From Aeromonas enteropelogenes (GTDB lineage Bacteria; Pseudomonadota; Gammaproteobacteria; Enterobacterales; Aeromonadaceae), in contig NZ_CDCG01000004.1 of the NCBI RefSeq assembly GCF_000819845.1, positions 1 to 64,000 on the forward strand: a DNA stretch of 64,000 nt, read 5' to 3'. Positions within the stretch are counted from its first letter, which is position 1. Each line of letters starts with the position of its first letter. The notes under the pieces are model-generated. The model had not been told where the DNA came from and ran no database searches. It saw nothing but the letters and a program-made list of their open reading frames with translations. A program made the position numbers and the translations under genes. Of this stretch, positions 45,438 to 57,446 are shown in pieces.

Positions 45438-46511
45438 TCATTTGAACAGAGCTTCCAGTTCGGCTTCGGCCTGGGTCCGGGCTTCGGTTTGCGCCTCGTC
45501 GCTCAGGGGGGCGGTCGCGCTGCTGACCGCTTTGGCCGCCTCCTGGCTGACGGTGGCTGCCGCACTGCTGGTGGCTTGCTTGGCCTGAGTCGTCACCGCC
45601 TTGGTGGCCTCCTGGCTGACGGTGGCTGCCGCACTGCTGGTGGCTTGCTTGGCCTGAGTCGTCACCGCTTTGGCGGCCTCTTGGTTGACGGTGACTGCCG
45701 AGCTGCTGGTGGTTTGCTTGGCTTGAGTCGTGATCGCCTTGGTGGCCTCCTGGCTGACGGTGGCTGCCGCGCTGCCGGTGGCTTGCTTGGCCTGGGTCGT
45801 CACCGCCTTGGTGGCTTCCTGGCTGACGGTGGCTGCCGCGCTGCCGGTGACTTGTTTGGCTTGGGTCGTGACCGCCTTGGTGGCCGCCTGGCTGGTGGAG
45901 GTCGCCACGCTGTTGACGCCCTGTTTGGCGGTATCGGCGATGGTCTTGCCAGCCTGCTGGCTCAGGGCATCGGTGACGCTGCCTTGGGTCCCATTCACGA
46001 CGGTGCCGAGGATGGCATTGCTGCCCGCACCACTCAGGGTGGCGGCTGCCTGGGTGATGGGATTGCTCTGCCAGCTTTGCATTGCGCTTGGCCAGACGGG
46101 AGCCGTGGCCGCCAGATTCTCACCGAAGGTCTGGGTAGAGCCATCCCCTTTTTGCAGCAGCACGGACATCTGGTTGGTTTGCGAGTTCCACACCATGCCG
46201 GCCTGCTTGGCGATGTCCGGCACCGGGGCGTAGCGGGAGATCACGTAGAACAGGGGGCCCTCCTGCTGCAGCTCGTTGGCGGTCTTGAGCAGCTGCATGG
46301 TGGTGTCGTAGTTGGGGCCGAGGATGGCGGTCATCCGATCCTTGATCAGCGGTTGTTCGAACAGATTGACTTCATTGGGGTCGAAGCCGACCAGTGGCTT
46401 GAGCAGGGCCCACATCAGCTGGCTGGTGGGGCTCATCATCAACAGGGGGGCAACGCAGGCAGACAACATCAGGCTCAGGCAGGCCGCCTTGAGCAACGGC
46501 ATGATACGCAT
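45438..46511 (-). CDS. Lipoprotein with C-terminal 23-residue tandem repeats
   Basis: 357 aa. A lipobox (LMLSAC, Cys near residue 19) predicts a lipid-anchored envelope protein. The N-terminal 150 residues (PTSQLMWALLKPLVGFDPNEVNLFEQPLIKDRMTAILG; FYVISRYAPVPDIAKQAGMVW) form a domain I do not recognise. From about residue 215 the protein is built of five 23-residue Ala/Thr/Gln-rich repeats (KAVTTQAKQATSSAAATVSQ type), likely a long helix or coiled coil, ending EAELEALFK. Start ATG 46511 is chosen for the signal peptide; ATG 46502 is possible. Confidence 0.72.
   Translation of the reverse strand: MRIMPLLKAACLSLMLSACVAPLLMMSPTSQLMWALLKPLVGFDPNEVNLFEQPLIKDRMTAILGPNYDTTMQLLKTANELQQEGPLFYVISRYAPVPDIAKQAGMVWNSQTNQMSVLLQKGDGSTQTFGENLAATAPVWPSAMQSWQSNPITQAAATLSGAGSNAILGTVVNGTQGSVTDALSQQAGKTIADTAKQGVNSVATSTSQAATKAVTTQAKQVTGSAAATVSQEATKAVTTQAKQATGSAAATVSQEATKAITTQAKQTTSSSAVTVNQEAAKAVTTQAKQATSSAAATVSQEATKAVTTQAKQATSSAAATVSQEAAKAVSSATAPLSDEAQTEARTQAEAELEALFK
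45540..45884 (-). repeat. 69-bp tandem repeat, five copies, inside lipoprotein gene
   Basis: Five consecutive 69-bp units (23 codons each) encode KA(V/I)TTQAKQ(A/V/T)T(G/S)S(A/S)A(A/V)TV(S/N)QEA(T/A). Because 69 is a multiple of three, gain or loss of a unit keeps the frame. Copies 4 and 5 are nearly identical at DNA level; the third is the most divergent. Confidence 0.85.
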
Positions 46512-46733
46512 CGGGATAATATCCAATAACGATTTGATAAATAAGGTTATATTTTGTCTTGAAACGACAAATTCACCGGGAGTGTGCAGCTGGCCGCGAG
46601 ATGCTGCCGGCGGGCGCTGGCAGGCTACCATATTGGTTCCGGAATACCAGCAGGTCGTCTATTTATCAGTCAAGTAAACCCGGGGAGTGGTCGCTTTCTG
46701 AAAAGAGCTTCAACAGAAAACAGGATGACCCCT

Positions 46734-47051
46734 ATGAGATACCTCTTGCCCTGCCTGCTGGCGCTTCTCTGGCAGGCCCCTGCGCAGGCCTCGTTGAAGA
46801 CGACGGTCGTGGGTGATTCGGCTGGCACCGAGCTGGTGTTGCCGCTGAACGCCTTGTCGGAGCGTATCTGCTGGTACCAGGATCAGAAATATTCTCAGGG
46901 GGCGCGCATCCGGCAGGGAGATACCTGGCTGGAGTGCGGGCCGCAAAACGAGCTGGAGAGCAATGGCCCCCTGATCTGGCGCTCCCCGGTGGAGGCTAGT
47001 GCCGAGCCGGCGAGGGACAAAAACCGTCAGACAATTACCGTCGGCCAGTGA
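46734..47051 (+). CDS. DUF1496 family secreted protein
   Basis: 105 aa. A signal peptide (residues 1-19, WQAPAQAS) and the DUF1496 core: ERICWYQDQKYSQGARIRQGDTWLECG, with two cysteines that may pair. Function unknown. AGGA lies 8 bases before ATG 46734. Upstream 46512-46733 is shared with the divergent lipoprotein gene. Confidence 0.75.
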   Translation: MRYLLPCLLALLWQAPAQASLKTTVVGDSAGTELVLPLNALSERICWYQDQKYSQGARIRQGDTWLECGPQNELESNGPLIWRSPVEASAEPARDKNRQTITVGQ

Positions 47052-47135
47052 GCTTTTCTTGATCCAGCTAAAGACACAGACGTGATCCATATCGCATAAT
47101 GCACCTCCTTTCATCTCATGGCTGGAACCTAAGAA

Positions 47136-47243
47136 ATGGCTCGTCGCTCTTCCAATGCACAACGTCGTCGCAGTAGCTGGTGGTACAAACGCCTGTTGGC
47201 CAGAGAGCGGGAAGAACGGGAAGCACGTTCCGTCCGGGATTGA
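47136..47243 (+). CDS. Possible 35-aa basic small protein
   Basis: A short ORF from ATG 47136 to TGA 47243 encodes a very basic peptide: an Arg/Ser-rich start (MARRSSNAQRRRSS), WWYKRLLA, then REREEREARSVRD. Ten bases after its stop comes a strong terminator, so a separate short transcript is plausible. The ribosome site is weak. It could instead be the decoy ORF of a small RNA. Confidence 0.4.
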   Translation: MARRSSNAQRRRSSWWYKRLLAREREEREARSVRD

Positions 47244-47253
47244 TGCAGCATTG

Positions 47254-47280
47254 AAAAACGGAGCCTCGGCTCCGTTTTTT
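47254..47280 (+). terminator. Terminator after small ORF
   Basis: Stem AAAAACGGAGCC with GGCTCCGTTTTT and a two-base loop, ending in six T residues: a canonical intrinsic terminator. Confidence 0.9.
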
Positions 47281-47306
47281 GTGCATGACAACTGTCGATG
47301 GTACAA

Positions 47307-47328
47307 ACGGGGGCCCTCGGGCCCCCGT
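47307..47328 (-). terminator. Terminator of catalase gene
   Basis: A perfect 10-bp GC-rich stem (47307-47316 with 47319-47328) 17 bp after the catalase stop; on the minus strand a short T run follows. Confidence 0.7.
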
Positions 47329-47345
47329 ATTTATTGGTTAATTGC

Positions 47346-48791
47346 TTAGCGCTGCAGGGCGGCCAGGGCCAGCTCGACCCGCTTGGCGTACTCGGGGTCG
47401 GCCTGCTCGAAGTGGCTGAGCTGGGCCGCGACGATGGCGTCGTCCTCCACATTGACCAGGGAGCGGGCCAGGTTGGCGGCCAGGCGCGCGCGCTGCCCTT
47501 CATCCATCAGGCGGAACAGTGCCCCCGGCTGGCTGTAGTAATCGCTGTCGTAGTCGCGAAAATCGTAGTGCAGCGCCGCCCCTTCCAGGCTCAGGGCCGG
47601 CTCGTGCTGGCCGCTCGGGGTCTGGGTGCCGAAGCGGTTCGGCTGGTAGTTGGGGTTGGCGCCACCGTTGCCATCGCTGCGCATGGCGCCATCACGGTGT
47701 GCGGTGTGGAACGGGCAGCGCGGGGCGTTGACCGGCAGCAGGCCGTGGTTGACCCCGAGGCGGTAGCGCTGGGTATCGCCGTAGGAGAACAGCCGCCCCT
47801 GCAGCATGCGATCCGGCGAGAAGCCGATGCCGGGCACCACATTGGCCGGGGTGAAGGCGGCCTGCTCCACATGGGCGAAGTAGTTGTCCGGGTTCTGGTT
47901 GAGTTCCAGCACGCCGACCGGGATCAGCGGGTAGTCGCCGTGGGGCCACACCTTGGTGAGATCGAACGGGTGCACCTTGCTGGTGTGGGCCTCGGCCTCC
48001 GGCATCACCTGCACATAGACCTTCCAGCGCGGGAAGTCGCCACGCTCGATGGCGTTGTAAAGGTCGGCCTGGCTGGTTTCCCGATCCTGACCGACGGCGG
48101 TGGCGGCCTCTTCATCGGTGTAGAAGCTGTGGCCCTGCTCGGTCTTGAAGTGGAACTTGACCCAGAAGCGCTCGTTCGCGTCGTTGATGAAGCTGAAGGT
48201 GTGGCTGCCGTAGCCGTTCATCTCGCGCAGGCTCTTGGGGATGCCGCGGTCGCTGAACAGGATGGTGACCTGGTGCAGGGATTCCGGGTGACGGGACCAG
48301 AAGTCCCAGGCGGCGGTGGCGCTGCGCAGGTTGGTGCGTGGGTCGCGCTTCTGGGTGTGGATGAAGTCGGGGAATTTCAGCGGATCGCGGATAAAGAAGA
48401 CCGGGGTGTTGTTACCCACCAGATCCCAGTTGCCCTGCTCGGTGTAGAACTTGAGGGCGAAGCCGCGCACGTCGCGTTCGGCGTCGGCGGCCCCCTTCTC
48501 GCCCGCCACGGTGGAGAAGCGCAGGAACACCGGGGTCTGCTTGCCGATGGCGTTGAACAGGTCGGCCTTGCTGAACTGGCTGATGTCGTGGGTCACGGTG
48601 AAGGTGCCGTAGGCGCCCGAGCCCTTGGCATGCACCACCCGCTCCGGGATGCGCTCGCGATCGAAATGGGCCAGTTTCTCCAGCAACCAGACATCCTGCA
48701 GCAGGACGGGGCCGCGCGGGCCGGCGGTGAGGCTGTTGTTGTTGTCGACGACGGGGGCGCCGTTGGCGCTGTGCAGGGTCTTGTCGGTCAT
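47346..48791 (-). CDS. katA: Monofunctional haem catalase (small-subunit type)
   Basis: 481 aa, length of clade 3 small-subunit catalases. Catalytic His is in [18 protein letters not shown], the distal Asn in [14 protein letters not shown], and the proximal haem Tyr in [15 protein letters not shown]. It dismutates hydrogen peroxide in the cytoplasm. AGGAGAAG precedes ATG 48791; the frame is open to 48833. Divergent from the acetyltransferase gene at 48953. The symbol katA is by type; the local name may be katB or similar. Confidence 0.95.
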   Translation of the reverse strand: MTDKTLHSANGAPVVDNNNSLTAGPRGPVLLQDVWLLEKLAHFDRERIPERVVHAKGSGAYGTFTVTHDISQFSKADLFNAIGKQTPVFLRFSTVAGEKGAADAERDVRGFALKFYTEQGNWDLVGNNTPVFFIRDPLKFPDFIHTQKRDPRTNLRSATAAWDFWSRHPESLHQVTILFSDRGIPKSLREMNGYGSHTFSFINDANERFWVKFHFKTEQGHSFYTDEEAATAVGQDRETSQADLYNAIERGDFPRWKVYVQVMPEAEAHTSKVHPFDLTKVWPHGDYPLIPVGVLELNQNPDNYFAHVEQAAFTPANVVPGIGFSPDRMLQGRLFSYGDTQRYRLGVNHGLLPVNAPRCPFHTAHRDGAMRSDGNGGANPNYQPNRFGTQTPSGQHEPALSLEGAALHYDFRDYDSDYYSQPGALFRLMDEGQRARLAANLARSLVNVEDDAIVAAQLSHFEQADPEYAKRVELALAALQR

Positions 48792-48952
48792 GATGCTTCT
48801 CCTCGTTGATATGGGGTCCAGCCTACGGATCACGAGACAAAGGCGCCAATGGGCCTTTCCTCACCTTTTGATAGGCATTGCAAATGGGTGTGGCAGGGGG
48901 TGACCGGACCCTTGTGATGCTGCATGATGAAGCTTTCGAGAAGGAGCCTCAG

Positions 48953-49444
48953 ATGCATATCACCATCCGCCATGCCGAACCGGCCGACGCCCCCGCCCTG
49001 CGGGATCTCTACGCCATGCCCAATGCCCAGGCGGGCACCCTGCAACTGCCCTATCCGACCCTGGGGGTCTGGCAGAAGCGGTTGGAGAGCGGCAGCGTGG
49101 TGGCGCTGGTAGCGGAGGTCGATGGCCTGCTGGTAGGGAATATTTCACTCCATATCGAGCCCAACCCCAGGCGCAAGCATGTTGCCTCTATCGGCATGGG
49201 GGTAAGGGATGATTGGGCCGGCAAGGGGGTAGGCTCGGCTCTGCTGGCGGCGGCGCTGGAGATGGCCGACAACTGGCTCAACCTGCACCGCATCGAGCTC
49301 ACCGTCTATACCGACAATCAGGCGGCGCAAACGCTCTATCGCAAGTTCGGTTTTGTGGAAGAGGGGCTGGCCCGTGGTTACGCCTTTCGCCAGGGCGAGT
49401 ATGTGGATGCCCTCTACATGGCGCGGATCAGGGAGGCGGGCTGA
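48953..49444 (+). CDS. GNAT acetyltransferase, YhhY-like
   Basis: 163 aa. GNAT fold with the acetyl-CoA loop in GMGVRDDWAGKGVGSALLAAAL and the wording IRHAEPADAPALRDLYA, DNWLNLHRIELTVYTDNQAAQTLYRKFGFVEEGLARGYAFRQGEYVDALYMAR, very close to E. coli YhhY, which N-acetylates some amino acids and derivatives. AAGGAG precedes ATG 48953. The stop is followed at once by the GTG of the next gene. Confidence 0.87.
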   Translation: MHITIRHAEPADAPALRDLYAMPNAQAGTLQLPYPTLGVWQKRLESGSVVALVAEVDGLLVGNISLHIEPNPRRKHVASIGMGVRDDWAGKGVGSALLAAALEMADNWLNLHRIELTVYTDNQAAQTLYRKFGFVEEGLARGYAFRQGEYVDALYMARIREAG

Positions 49445-50308
49445 GTGGTTGTCGACTATCGGGCCAGATTGCGGCCGGTGATCCGGGCGCTGGAGCAGGA
49501 TCCCGACCTTTCCATCGAGGCGTTGGCGAGCCGCGCCTGCCTCTCCTTCTACCACTTCCACCGGGTGTTTACCGCCGTGGCTGGCGAGACGCCAGGGGAG
49601 ATGTGCCGGCGCCTGCGCATGCAGCGGGCGGCCTGGCAGCTCTGTTACACCGACGCCAGCGTCACCGCCATTGCCCTCGGGGCGGGGCTTGCCAGCTCCC
49701 AGGCGTTTGCCAAGGCGTTTCGTCGCCACTACGGCTGCACTCCGGGGGAGTTTCGCCGCGACAAGCGCAAGAATGGACACCTGGAGAGCAAGGAGGGACA
49801 CGCATGGGATGACCTGCTCCCTTATGCTGAAGGCCAGACATCAGCAAGGAGCAACACCATGAAAACTGTCGAGATGGATGCCCGTACCCTGGCCTATATC
49901 CGGGTAACCGGTCCCTATGGCGAAGGATATGACGCCGTCTGCGGCCGGCTGCACCAGTGGGCGGCCGTGCGTGGCCTGGAGGGCGGGGAGTGGATCTTCA
50001 TCTACCACGACAACCCGGAGGTGACGCCGCCGGCCCAGTGCCGCACCGACATCGGCATCACGGTACCGGCCGAGGTGTGCGGCGAAGGGGAGGTGGAGAC
50101 CCAGCTCATCCCCGCCGGACGCTATGCCCAGTCCCGCTACCTCATCACGGATCGCAGCCAGTACGGGCCGCGCTGGCAGGAGCACATCGGCGACATAGTC
50201 GCGGCCGGGCTGGAGTTTGGCGACGGCCCCTGCTTCGAGCTCTACCACAGCGTGAGCAACGATCCGCTGCAGGATGACGTGAGCTTCTGCTCCAGCCTCA
50301 AGGGGTAA
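49445..50308 (+). CDS. AraC-family regulator with GyrI-like effector domain
   Basis: 287 aa. N-terminal AraC-type DNA-binding domain (LSIEALASRACLSFYHFHRVFTAVAGETPGEMCRRLRMQRA; VTAIALGAGLASSQAFAKAFRRHYGCTPGEFRRDK), then a GyrI/effector-binding domain from about residue 138 (VEMDARTLAYIRVTGPYGEGYDAVCGRLHQWAAVRG, QYGPRWQEHIGDIV). Rob/SoxS-like architecture that binds small molecules. GTG 49445 abuts the preceding stop, implying coupled translation with the acetyltransferase. Confidence 0.87.
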   Translation: MVVDYRARLRPVIRALEQDPDLSIEALASRACLSFYHFHRVFTAVAGETPGEMCRRLRMQRAAWQLCYTDASVTAIALGAGLASSQAFAKAFRRHYGCTPGEFRRDKRKNGHLESKEGHAWDDLLPYAEGQTSARSNTMKTVEMDARTLAYIRVTGPYGEGYDAVCGRLHQWAAVRGLEGGEWIFIYHDNPEVTPPAQCRTDIGITVPAEVCGEGEVETQLIPAGRYAQSRYLITDRSQYGPRWQEHIGDIVAAGLEFGDGPCFELYHSVSNDPLQDDVSFCSSLKG

Positions 50309-50338
50309 GCCACAGGGCTGATAAAAGACGGATAAAAC

Positions 50339-50371
50339 AGAGCCGGACAGTGTCCGGCTCTCTTCTTTTCG
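50339..50371. terminator. Bidirectional terminator
   Basis: A 10-bp stem (50339-50348 with 50352-50361), 3-base loop and T-rich tails on both strands, between two convergent genes. Confidence 0.85.
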
Positions 50372-50382
50372 GGAAGCGGCGT

Positions 50383-50970
50383 TTAGCGCTGGAAGCTCTT
50401 CTGGGCGAACTTGGGACGGGCATTCATGATCTGCTCCACCTGCTCCTCGCTCATCTTGCCGCGGGAGAGGCCCAGCACCTTGTAGGTGAGCAGCGGCCGG
50501 GCTGGCAGGGCGATCATCAGGGCACGGATCTGGTTCTCGTCATCCTTCTCCCGCAGCGGTCTGCCATAGGCGTAGGTGAGCACGCCGGCATCCATCAGAT
50601 TTTTGACGGCAGGTTCGGTGATCGGCAGGTTTATGACGCTTTTACGCTGCAGCACGAACTCCCGCAGCACCGCCTTCTCGTTGAAGTCGAGAAAGCCGAT
50701 CATCTGGGCCAGCTGATCCTGCTGGCGGCGTGATTGCCACTCCTCGCAGCCCCACTCCCAGGCGATGAGGAATCCCTGGCTACAGAAGTAGGAGATGGCG
50801 ATCAGCATGCCGACCCCCAGCCAGGCCGCGTGATCCGTGGCCCACTGGCTGACGGCGCCGTTCATCAGAGCGGCCGGAAACAGCAATATGATGCTGCAGC
50901 AGAGCAGTAACCAGACCATCAGCCAGTTAAGGCGGTTCAGTTGATAGAAATGTTGGATCCACCGTTTCAT
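50383..50970 (-). CDS. SieB-like (superinfection exclusion B) membrane protein
   Basis: 195 aa. Two membrane helices at the N-terminus (residues about 14-36 and 48-68) precede a soluble part with IGFLDFNEKAVLREFVLQRKSVINLPITEPAVKNLMDAGVL, the pattern of the SieB family, whose phage members abort infection by other phages. It also ends with a Lys/Arg-rich tail. The family also occurs as chromosomal genes of unknown role. Its position between valS and the AraC regulator gene is not within prophage DNA. No cognate esc-type overlapping ORF could be recognised. Confidence 0.65.
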   Translation of the reverse strand: MKRWIQHFYQLNRLNWLMVWLLLCCSIILLFPAALMNGAVSQWATDHAAWLGVGMLIAISYFCSQGFLIAWEWGCEEWQSRRQQDQLAQMIGFLDFNEKAVLREFVLQRKSVINLPITEPAVKNLMDAGVLTYAYGRPLREKDDENQIRALMIALPARPLLTYKVLGLSRGKMSEEQVEQIMNARPKFAQKSFQR

Positions 50971-51043
50971 CGCTCATCCTTCCCAAACTGTTGTGGATAG
51001 TGAGCAACACTCAGCAAAGGGTGTGCCAATGCAGCACAAATAA

Positions 51044-51069
51044 AAAAGCCCCCTTGGCAGGGGGCTTTT
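51044..51069 (-). terminator. Terminator of valS
   Basis: AAAAGCCCCC (51044-51053) pairs with GGGGGCTTTT (51060-51069); on the minus strand it runs into TTTTTTA. Confidence 0.9.
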
Positions 51070-51088
51070 CGGGACCGGACGGGTCGAC

Positions 51089-53953
<2,865 letters not shown>

Positions 53954-54022
53954 GGTCTCGCCGTATTCTGGATGGATGGATGGATTCTGGTGTTGATTCG
54001 TCGTGGATCACAGGCGGCGCAG

Positions 54023-54478
54023 TCAGGGCTGCGCCGGATCCGGTGCGGCAAGGACGGGCTGATCCCTCATCTCGAGGGTATGGCCCGCTTGGCGATAGTG
54101 CTTGTAGCGCTCGCGGGCTTGCTGCTTTTGCGTTTCGTCAGTGGGGACAAAATCTACCACTTGAGCGAAGTGTCCTGCAAACAAAGGTGTTTCTCTGGCC
54201 AGATTGACGAGGCGGGCGTAGCGCCGCTTCGGCGGCTGGTGGCCTATCTCCACCGGTGCCTGGCCGCTCTCGCCCTGCAGCTGGTGCGGCACGAAGCGAT
54301 CCGGCGGCAGCTGCCACAGCAGTTCGTCCAGGCGCAGGGCCTGGGCCTCGTCATCGCAGAACAGGTAGAGGTGGCCCGTGCTCCAGGAGTCGGCCGCCAG
54401 TTGGCAGACGAATCGCTCGACGGCACTGCCCCGCTCGTCATCCTGTTCGCTCATCAGGTAAAAAGTCACTTGGCTCAT
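54023..54478 (-). CDS. holC: DNA polymerase III chi subunit HolC
   Basis: 151 aa (E. coli 147). Chi connects the clamp loader to single-strand-binding protein. Family wording: QVTFYLM at the start, RFVCQLAADSWSTGHLYLFCDDEAQALRLDELLWQLPPDRFVPHQL, and VVDFVPTDETQKQQARERYKHYRQAGH near the end. ATG 54478 gives the normal N-terminus; the frame opens at 54631. Located between pepA and valS as in E. coli. Confidence 0.93.
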   Translation of the reverse strand: MSQVTFYLMSEQDDERGSAVERFVCQLAADSWSTGHLYLFCDDEAQALRLDELLWQLPPDRFVPHQLQGESGQAPVEIGHQPPKRRYARLVNLARETPLFAGHFAQVVDFVPTDETQKQQARERYKHYRQAGHTLEMRDQPVLAAPDPAQP

Positions 54479-54571
54479 CAGGTGGATCCCGTTTTGCGGT
54501 GACGGAAAATTGACCGTCGCCGAGGCTGACAGGGTATTGTCCTGTCGGCGGCTCACTGACACAAGAATGAA

Positions 54572-54599
54572 ACAAGGAAGAGGCGAGCCTCTTCCTTGT
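54572..54599. terminator. Hairpin between pepA and holC
   Basis: A perfect 12-bp stem (54572-54583 with 54588-54599) with a 4-base loop. On the minus strand a short T-rich tail follows, so it may terminate or attenuate transcription leaving pepA. Confidence 0.7.
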
Positions 54600-54652
54600 G
54601 GTTCGGGGTAACGCCAACCCCATTGATGCACGCATCAGATGGGGCAGGAGAG

Positions 54653-56161
54653 TTACTCTTTCTCTTCGATATCCACGCCGGCCCGGTTCAGCAGGAACTG
54701 GGTCAGCAGGGGTACCGGACGACCGGTGGAACCCTTCTCCTTGCCACTCTTCCAGGCGGTCCCGGCGATATCCAGGTGGGCCCAGTTGTACTTCTTGGTG
54801 AAGCGCGACAGGAAGGCGGCGGCGGTGATGGTGCCAGCCGGACGACCGCCGATGTTGGCCATGTCGGCAAACGGGCTGTCGATCTGCTCCTGATACTCGT
54901 CGAACAGGGGCAGGCGCCAGGCACGGTCACCGGCTTGTTCGGAGGCGTTGAGCAGCTCGTGGGCCAGCGGGTTGTGGTTGGCCAGCAGACCCGAGGTGTG
55001 GTGACCCAGGGCGATGACGCAGGCACCGGTCAGGGTCGCCACGTCGATCACGGTATCCGGCTCGAAGCGATCGACATAGGTGAGGGCATCGCACAGTACC
55101 AGACGGCCTTCCGCATCTGTGTTGAGCACTTCGATGGTCTGACCGGACATGGAGGTGAGGATGTCACCCGGACGATAGGCGTTGCCACCCGGCATATTCT
55201 CGCAGCCTGCCAGCACGCCGATGACGTTGATGGGCAGCTGCAGCTGGGCCAGGGCGTGCATGGTACCGAGCACGGAGGCGGCGCCGCCCATGTCGTACTT
55301 CATCTCGTCCATGCCGTCCGCCGGCTTGATGGAGATGCCGCCGGAGTCAAACGTCAGTCCCTTGCCCACCAGCACGATGGGCTTGGCATCCGGATGGCCC
55401 TTGTATTCGATGATGGCCATCATGGCTTCGTTTTCGGAGCCGCGGGCCACCGCCAGGTAGGAGTTCATGCCGAGCTCGGCCATCTCCTGCTCGCCCACCA
55501 CCTTGGTGGTGATGTTGTCGAAGGCATCGGCCAGACGACGGGCCTGGGAGGCCAGATAGGCCGGGTTGCAGACGTTGGGCGGCATGTTGGCCACGTCGCG
55601 GCAGACCCGCACCCCTTTCGCCACGGCCAGACCGTGGGCGATGGCTTTTTCGCCTATGGTCAGCTCGCGACGGGTCGGCACGTTGAACACCAGCTTGCGT
55701 AGCGGGCGACGGGGTTCGGCCTTGTTGGTCTTGAACTGATCGAAGCTGTAGAGGCCCGCCTTGGTGGTTTCCACCGCCTGGCGCACCTTCCAATAGGTAT
55801 CCCGACCCTTGACGTGCAGCTCGGTCAGGAAGCAGACCGCTTCCATGGAGCCGGTTTCGTTCAGGGTGGTGATGGTCTTGTTGATGATCTGCTTGTACTG
55901 GCGCTCGTCGAGCTCGCGTTCTTTACCACAGCCCACCAGCAGCACACGTTCGCTGAGCACGCCCGGAACTTGATGCAGCAGCAGCATTTGACCCGGTTTC
56001 CCTTCCAGGTCACCACGGCGCAGCAGCGAGCTGATGTAGCCATCGCTGATCTTGTCCAGTTGTTCGGCAACCGGAGAGAGACGACGGGGTTCGAAGACGC
56101 CGACGACGACGCAGGCACTGCGTTGCTTCTCAGGACTGCCACTCTTTACACTGAACTCCAT
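54653..56161 (-). CDS. pepA: Leucyl aminopeptidase PepA
   Basis: 502 aa (E. coli 503), M17 family, a hexameric metallopeptidase that cleaves N-terminal residues; in E. coli it is also an accessory DNA-binding protein in Xer recombination and carAB control. Zinc/manganese ligands and catalytic residues lie in [26 protein letters not shown] and the signature [10 protein letters not shown]. First gene of the pepA-holC-valS cluster; divergent from lptF. Confidence 0.96.
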   Translation of the reverse strand: MEFSVKSGSPEKQRSACVVVGVFEPRRLSPVAEQLDKISDGYISSLLRRGDLEGKPGQMLLLHQVPGVLSERVLLVGCGKERELDERQYKQIINKTITTLNETGSMEAVCFLTELHVKGRDTYWKVRQAVETTKAGLYSFDQFKTNKAEPRRPLRKLVFNVPTRRELTIGEKAIAHGLAVAKGVRVCRDVANMPPNVCNPAYLASQARRLADAFDNITTKVVGEQEMAELGMNSYLAVARGSENEAMMAIIEYKGHPDAKPIVLVGKGLTFDSGGISIKPADGMDEMKYDMGGAASVLGTMHALAQLQLPINVIGVLAGCENMPGGNAYRPGDILTSMSGQTIEVLNTDAEGRLVLCDALTYVDRFEPDTVIDVATLTGACVIALGHHTSGLLANHNPLAHELLNASEQAGDRAWRLPLFDEYQEQIDSPFADMANIGGRPAGTITAAAFLSRFTKKYNWAHLDIAGTAWKSGKEKGSTGRPVPLLTQFLLNRAGVDIEEKE

Positions 56162-56333
56162 GGAATCTCCTACATCCTAAAGACAAAAGGCACCTTTTAT
56201 TGAATAATGCGGTGCTTGTTGGGGTATCAGAGGCGGAGCGAACAGCCACTGGCTCCGCAGTTCAAACTGGTAAAAATCCAGTATACGGCCCTATTTTTCA
56301 GGCATTCGACTAAAAACACAAGTTTACTTGGGA

Positions 56334-57446
56334 ATGACTGTGATCGTTTTCCGATATTTGTTCAGGGAAACCCTGAAAACCCAGCTGGCAGTGTTATTCG
56401 TATTGCTGCTTATCTTTGTCAGCCAACAATTCATCAAGATCATTGGCGATGCCGCCGATGGTGAGGTGCCGACGCGCCTGGTCTCCACCCTGCTGCTGCT
56501 CAACCTGCCGAACATGGCCTTGTTGATGCTGCCAATCAGCCTGTTTTTAGCCATCTTGTTTGCCCACGGTCGTCTGTACGCAGAAAGCGAGATGACAGTG
56601 ATGCATGCGGTGGGTTTCAGCCACCGTTTCGTGATGCGCAGCGCCATGTTGCTGGCCCTGCTGACCGCCGCCGTGGCCGCCTTCAATACCGGTTGGGTAG
56701 CCCCGCTGGCCAAGGAGCGGGAATACCAGGTGATCGACGAATTCAAGGCTGATCCCGGGGTCTCCTTCCTGCAGGCCGGTCGTTTCATGGAGCTCGACAA
56801 GGGGCGGCTGGTTGCCTACATCCAGGATTTGAACGAAAACGGCTCCAAGTTGCAGAAAGTCTTCGTGTTGCAGCGGGCTGAGGGGAACAAGCCTCCTTCA
56901 GTTGTCGTTGCGGACGAAGGTGTAGTGAGCGTTGATGATGACGGGCTGCAATGGCTGACTCTGAAGGATGGTTCCCGTTACGAGGGGCACTTCTCCGGCA
57001 AGCAGTTCCAGATCTCCGATTTTCGCGAGTATGGGCTGGTCGTCCGTCAGCAGGAGATGGAACACTCCAATCGCAAGGCGGCCGCCAAGGCGACCGTGGA
57101 GCTGTTGGGGACCCAGGACAACAGCCTGATGGCGGAGCTGCAGTGGCGCATCTCGCTGCCCCTCTCCATTCCGGTGCTGACCCTGCTGGTAGTGCCGCTG
57201 GCCAGGGTCAACCCGCGTCAGGGGCGCTATGCCAAGTTGTTGCCGGCCATCCTGCTCTATCTCTCCTATTTCCTGCTGCTCAGTGCCGCCCGTTCGGCCA
57301 TCGACAGCGGCCGTCTGCCCCACTGGCCCGGGATGTTCCTGGTGCCGCTCGCCTACCTGCTGTTCATCGGCCTGCCTCTCAACCTGCAGGGCACCAGCTG
57401 GTGGAACCGGGTAAAGGGTCAGTATTTCAAAAGAAAATCAGCATGA
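56334..57446 (+). CDS. lptF: LPS export permease LptF
   Basis: 370 aa. It forms with LptG and LptB the inner-membrane ABC machine that extracts LPS for transport to the outer membrane. N-terminal helices (IVFRYLFRETLKTQLAVLFVLLLIFVSQQFIKI) and the middle helix pair (LNLPNMALLMLPISLFLAILFAHGRLYAESE) flank a periplasmic jellyroll domain, then three C-terminal helices (LSIPVLTLLVVPLARVNPRQGR). GTG 56340 (MIVFRYL) matches the E. coli start better than ATG 56334; both are shown in this call. Its stop lies in the first unit of a 116-bp tandem repeat that separates it from lptG. Confidence 0.95.
   Translation: MTVIVFRYLFRETLKTQLAVLFVLLLIFVSQQFIKIIGDAADGEVPTRLVSTLLLLNLPNMALLMLPISLFLAILFAHGRLYAESEMTVMHAVGFSHRFVMRSAMLLALLTAAVAAFNTGWVAPLAKEREYQVIDEFKADPGVSFLQAGRFMELDKGRLVAYIQDLNENGSKLQKVFVLQRAEGNKPPSVVVADEGVVSVDDDGLQWLTLKDGSRYEGHFSGKQFQISDFREYGLVVRQQEMEHSNRKAAAKATVELLGTQDNSLMAELQWRISLPLSIPVLTLLVVPLARVNPRQGRYAKLLPAILLYLSYFLLLSAARSAIDSGRLPHWPGMFLVPLAYLLFIGLPLNLQGTSWWNRVKGQYFKRKSA

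Noticed and set aside
45540-45884. CRISPR array
   Set aside because: The 69-bp units are contiguous coding repeats without spacers. The 8-bp repeats at 59691 and the 116-bp units at 57434 likewise lack spacers.
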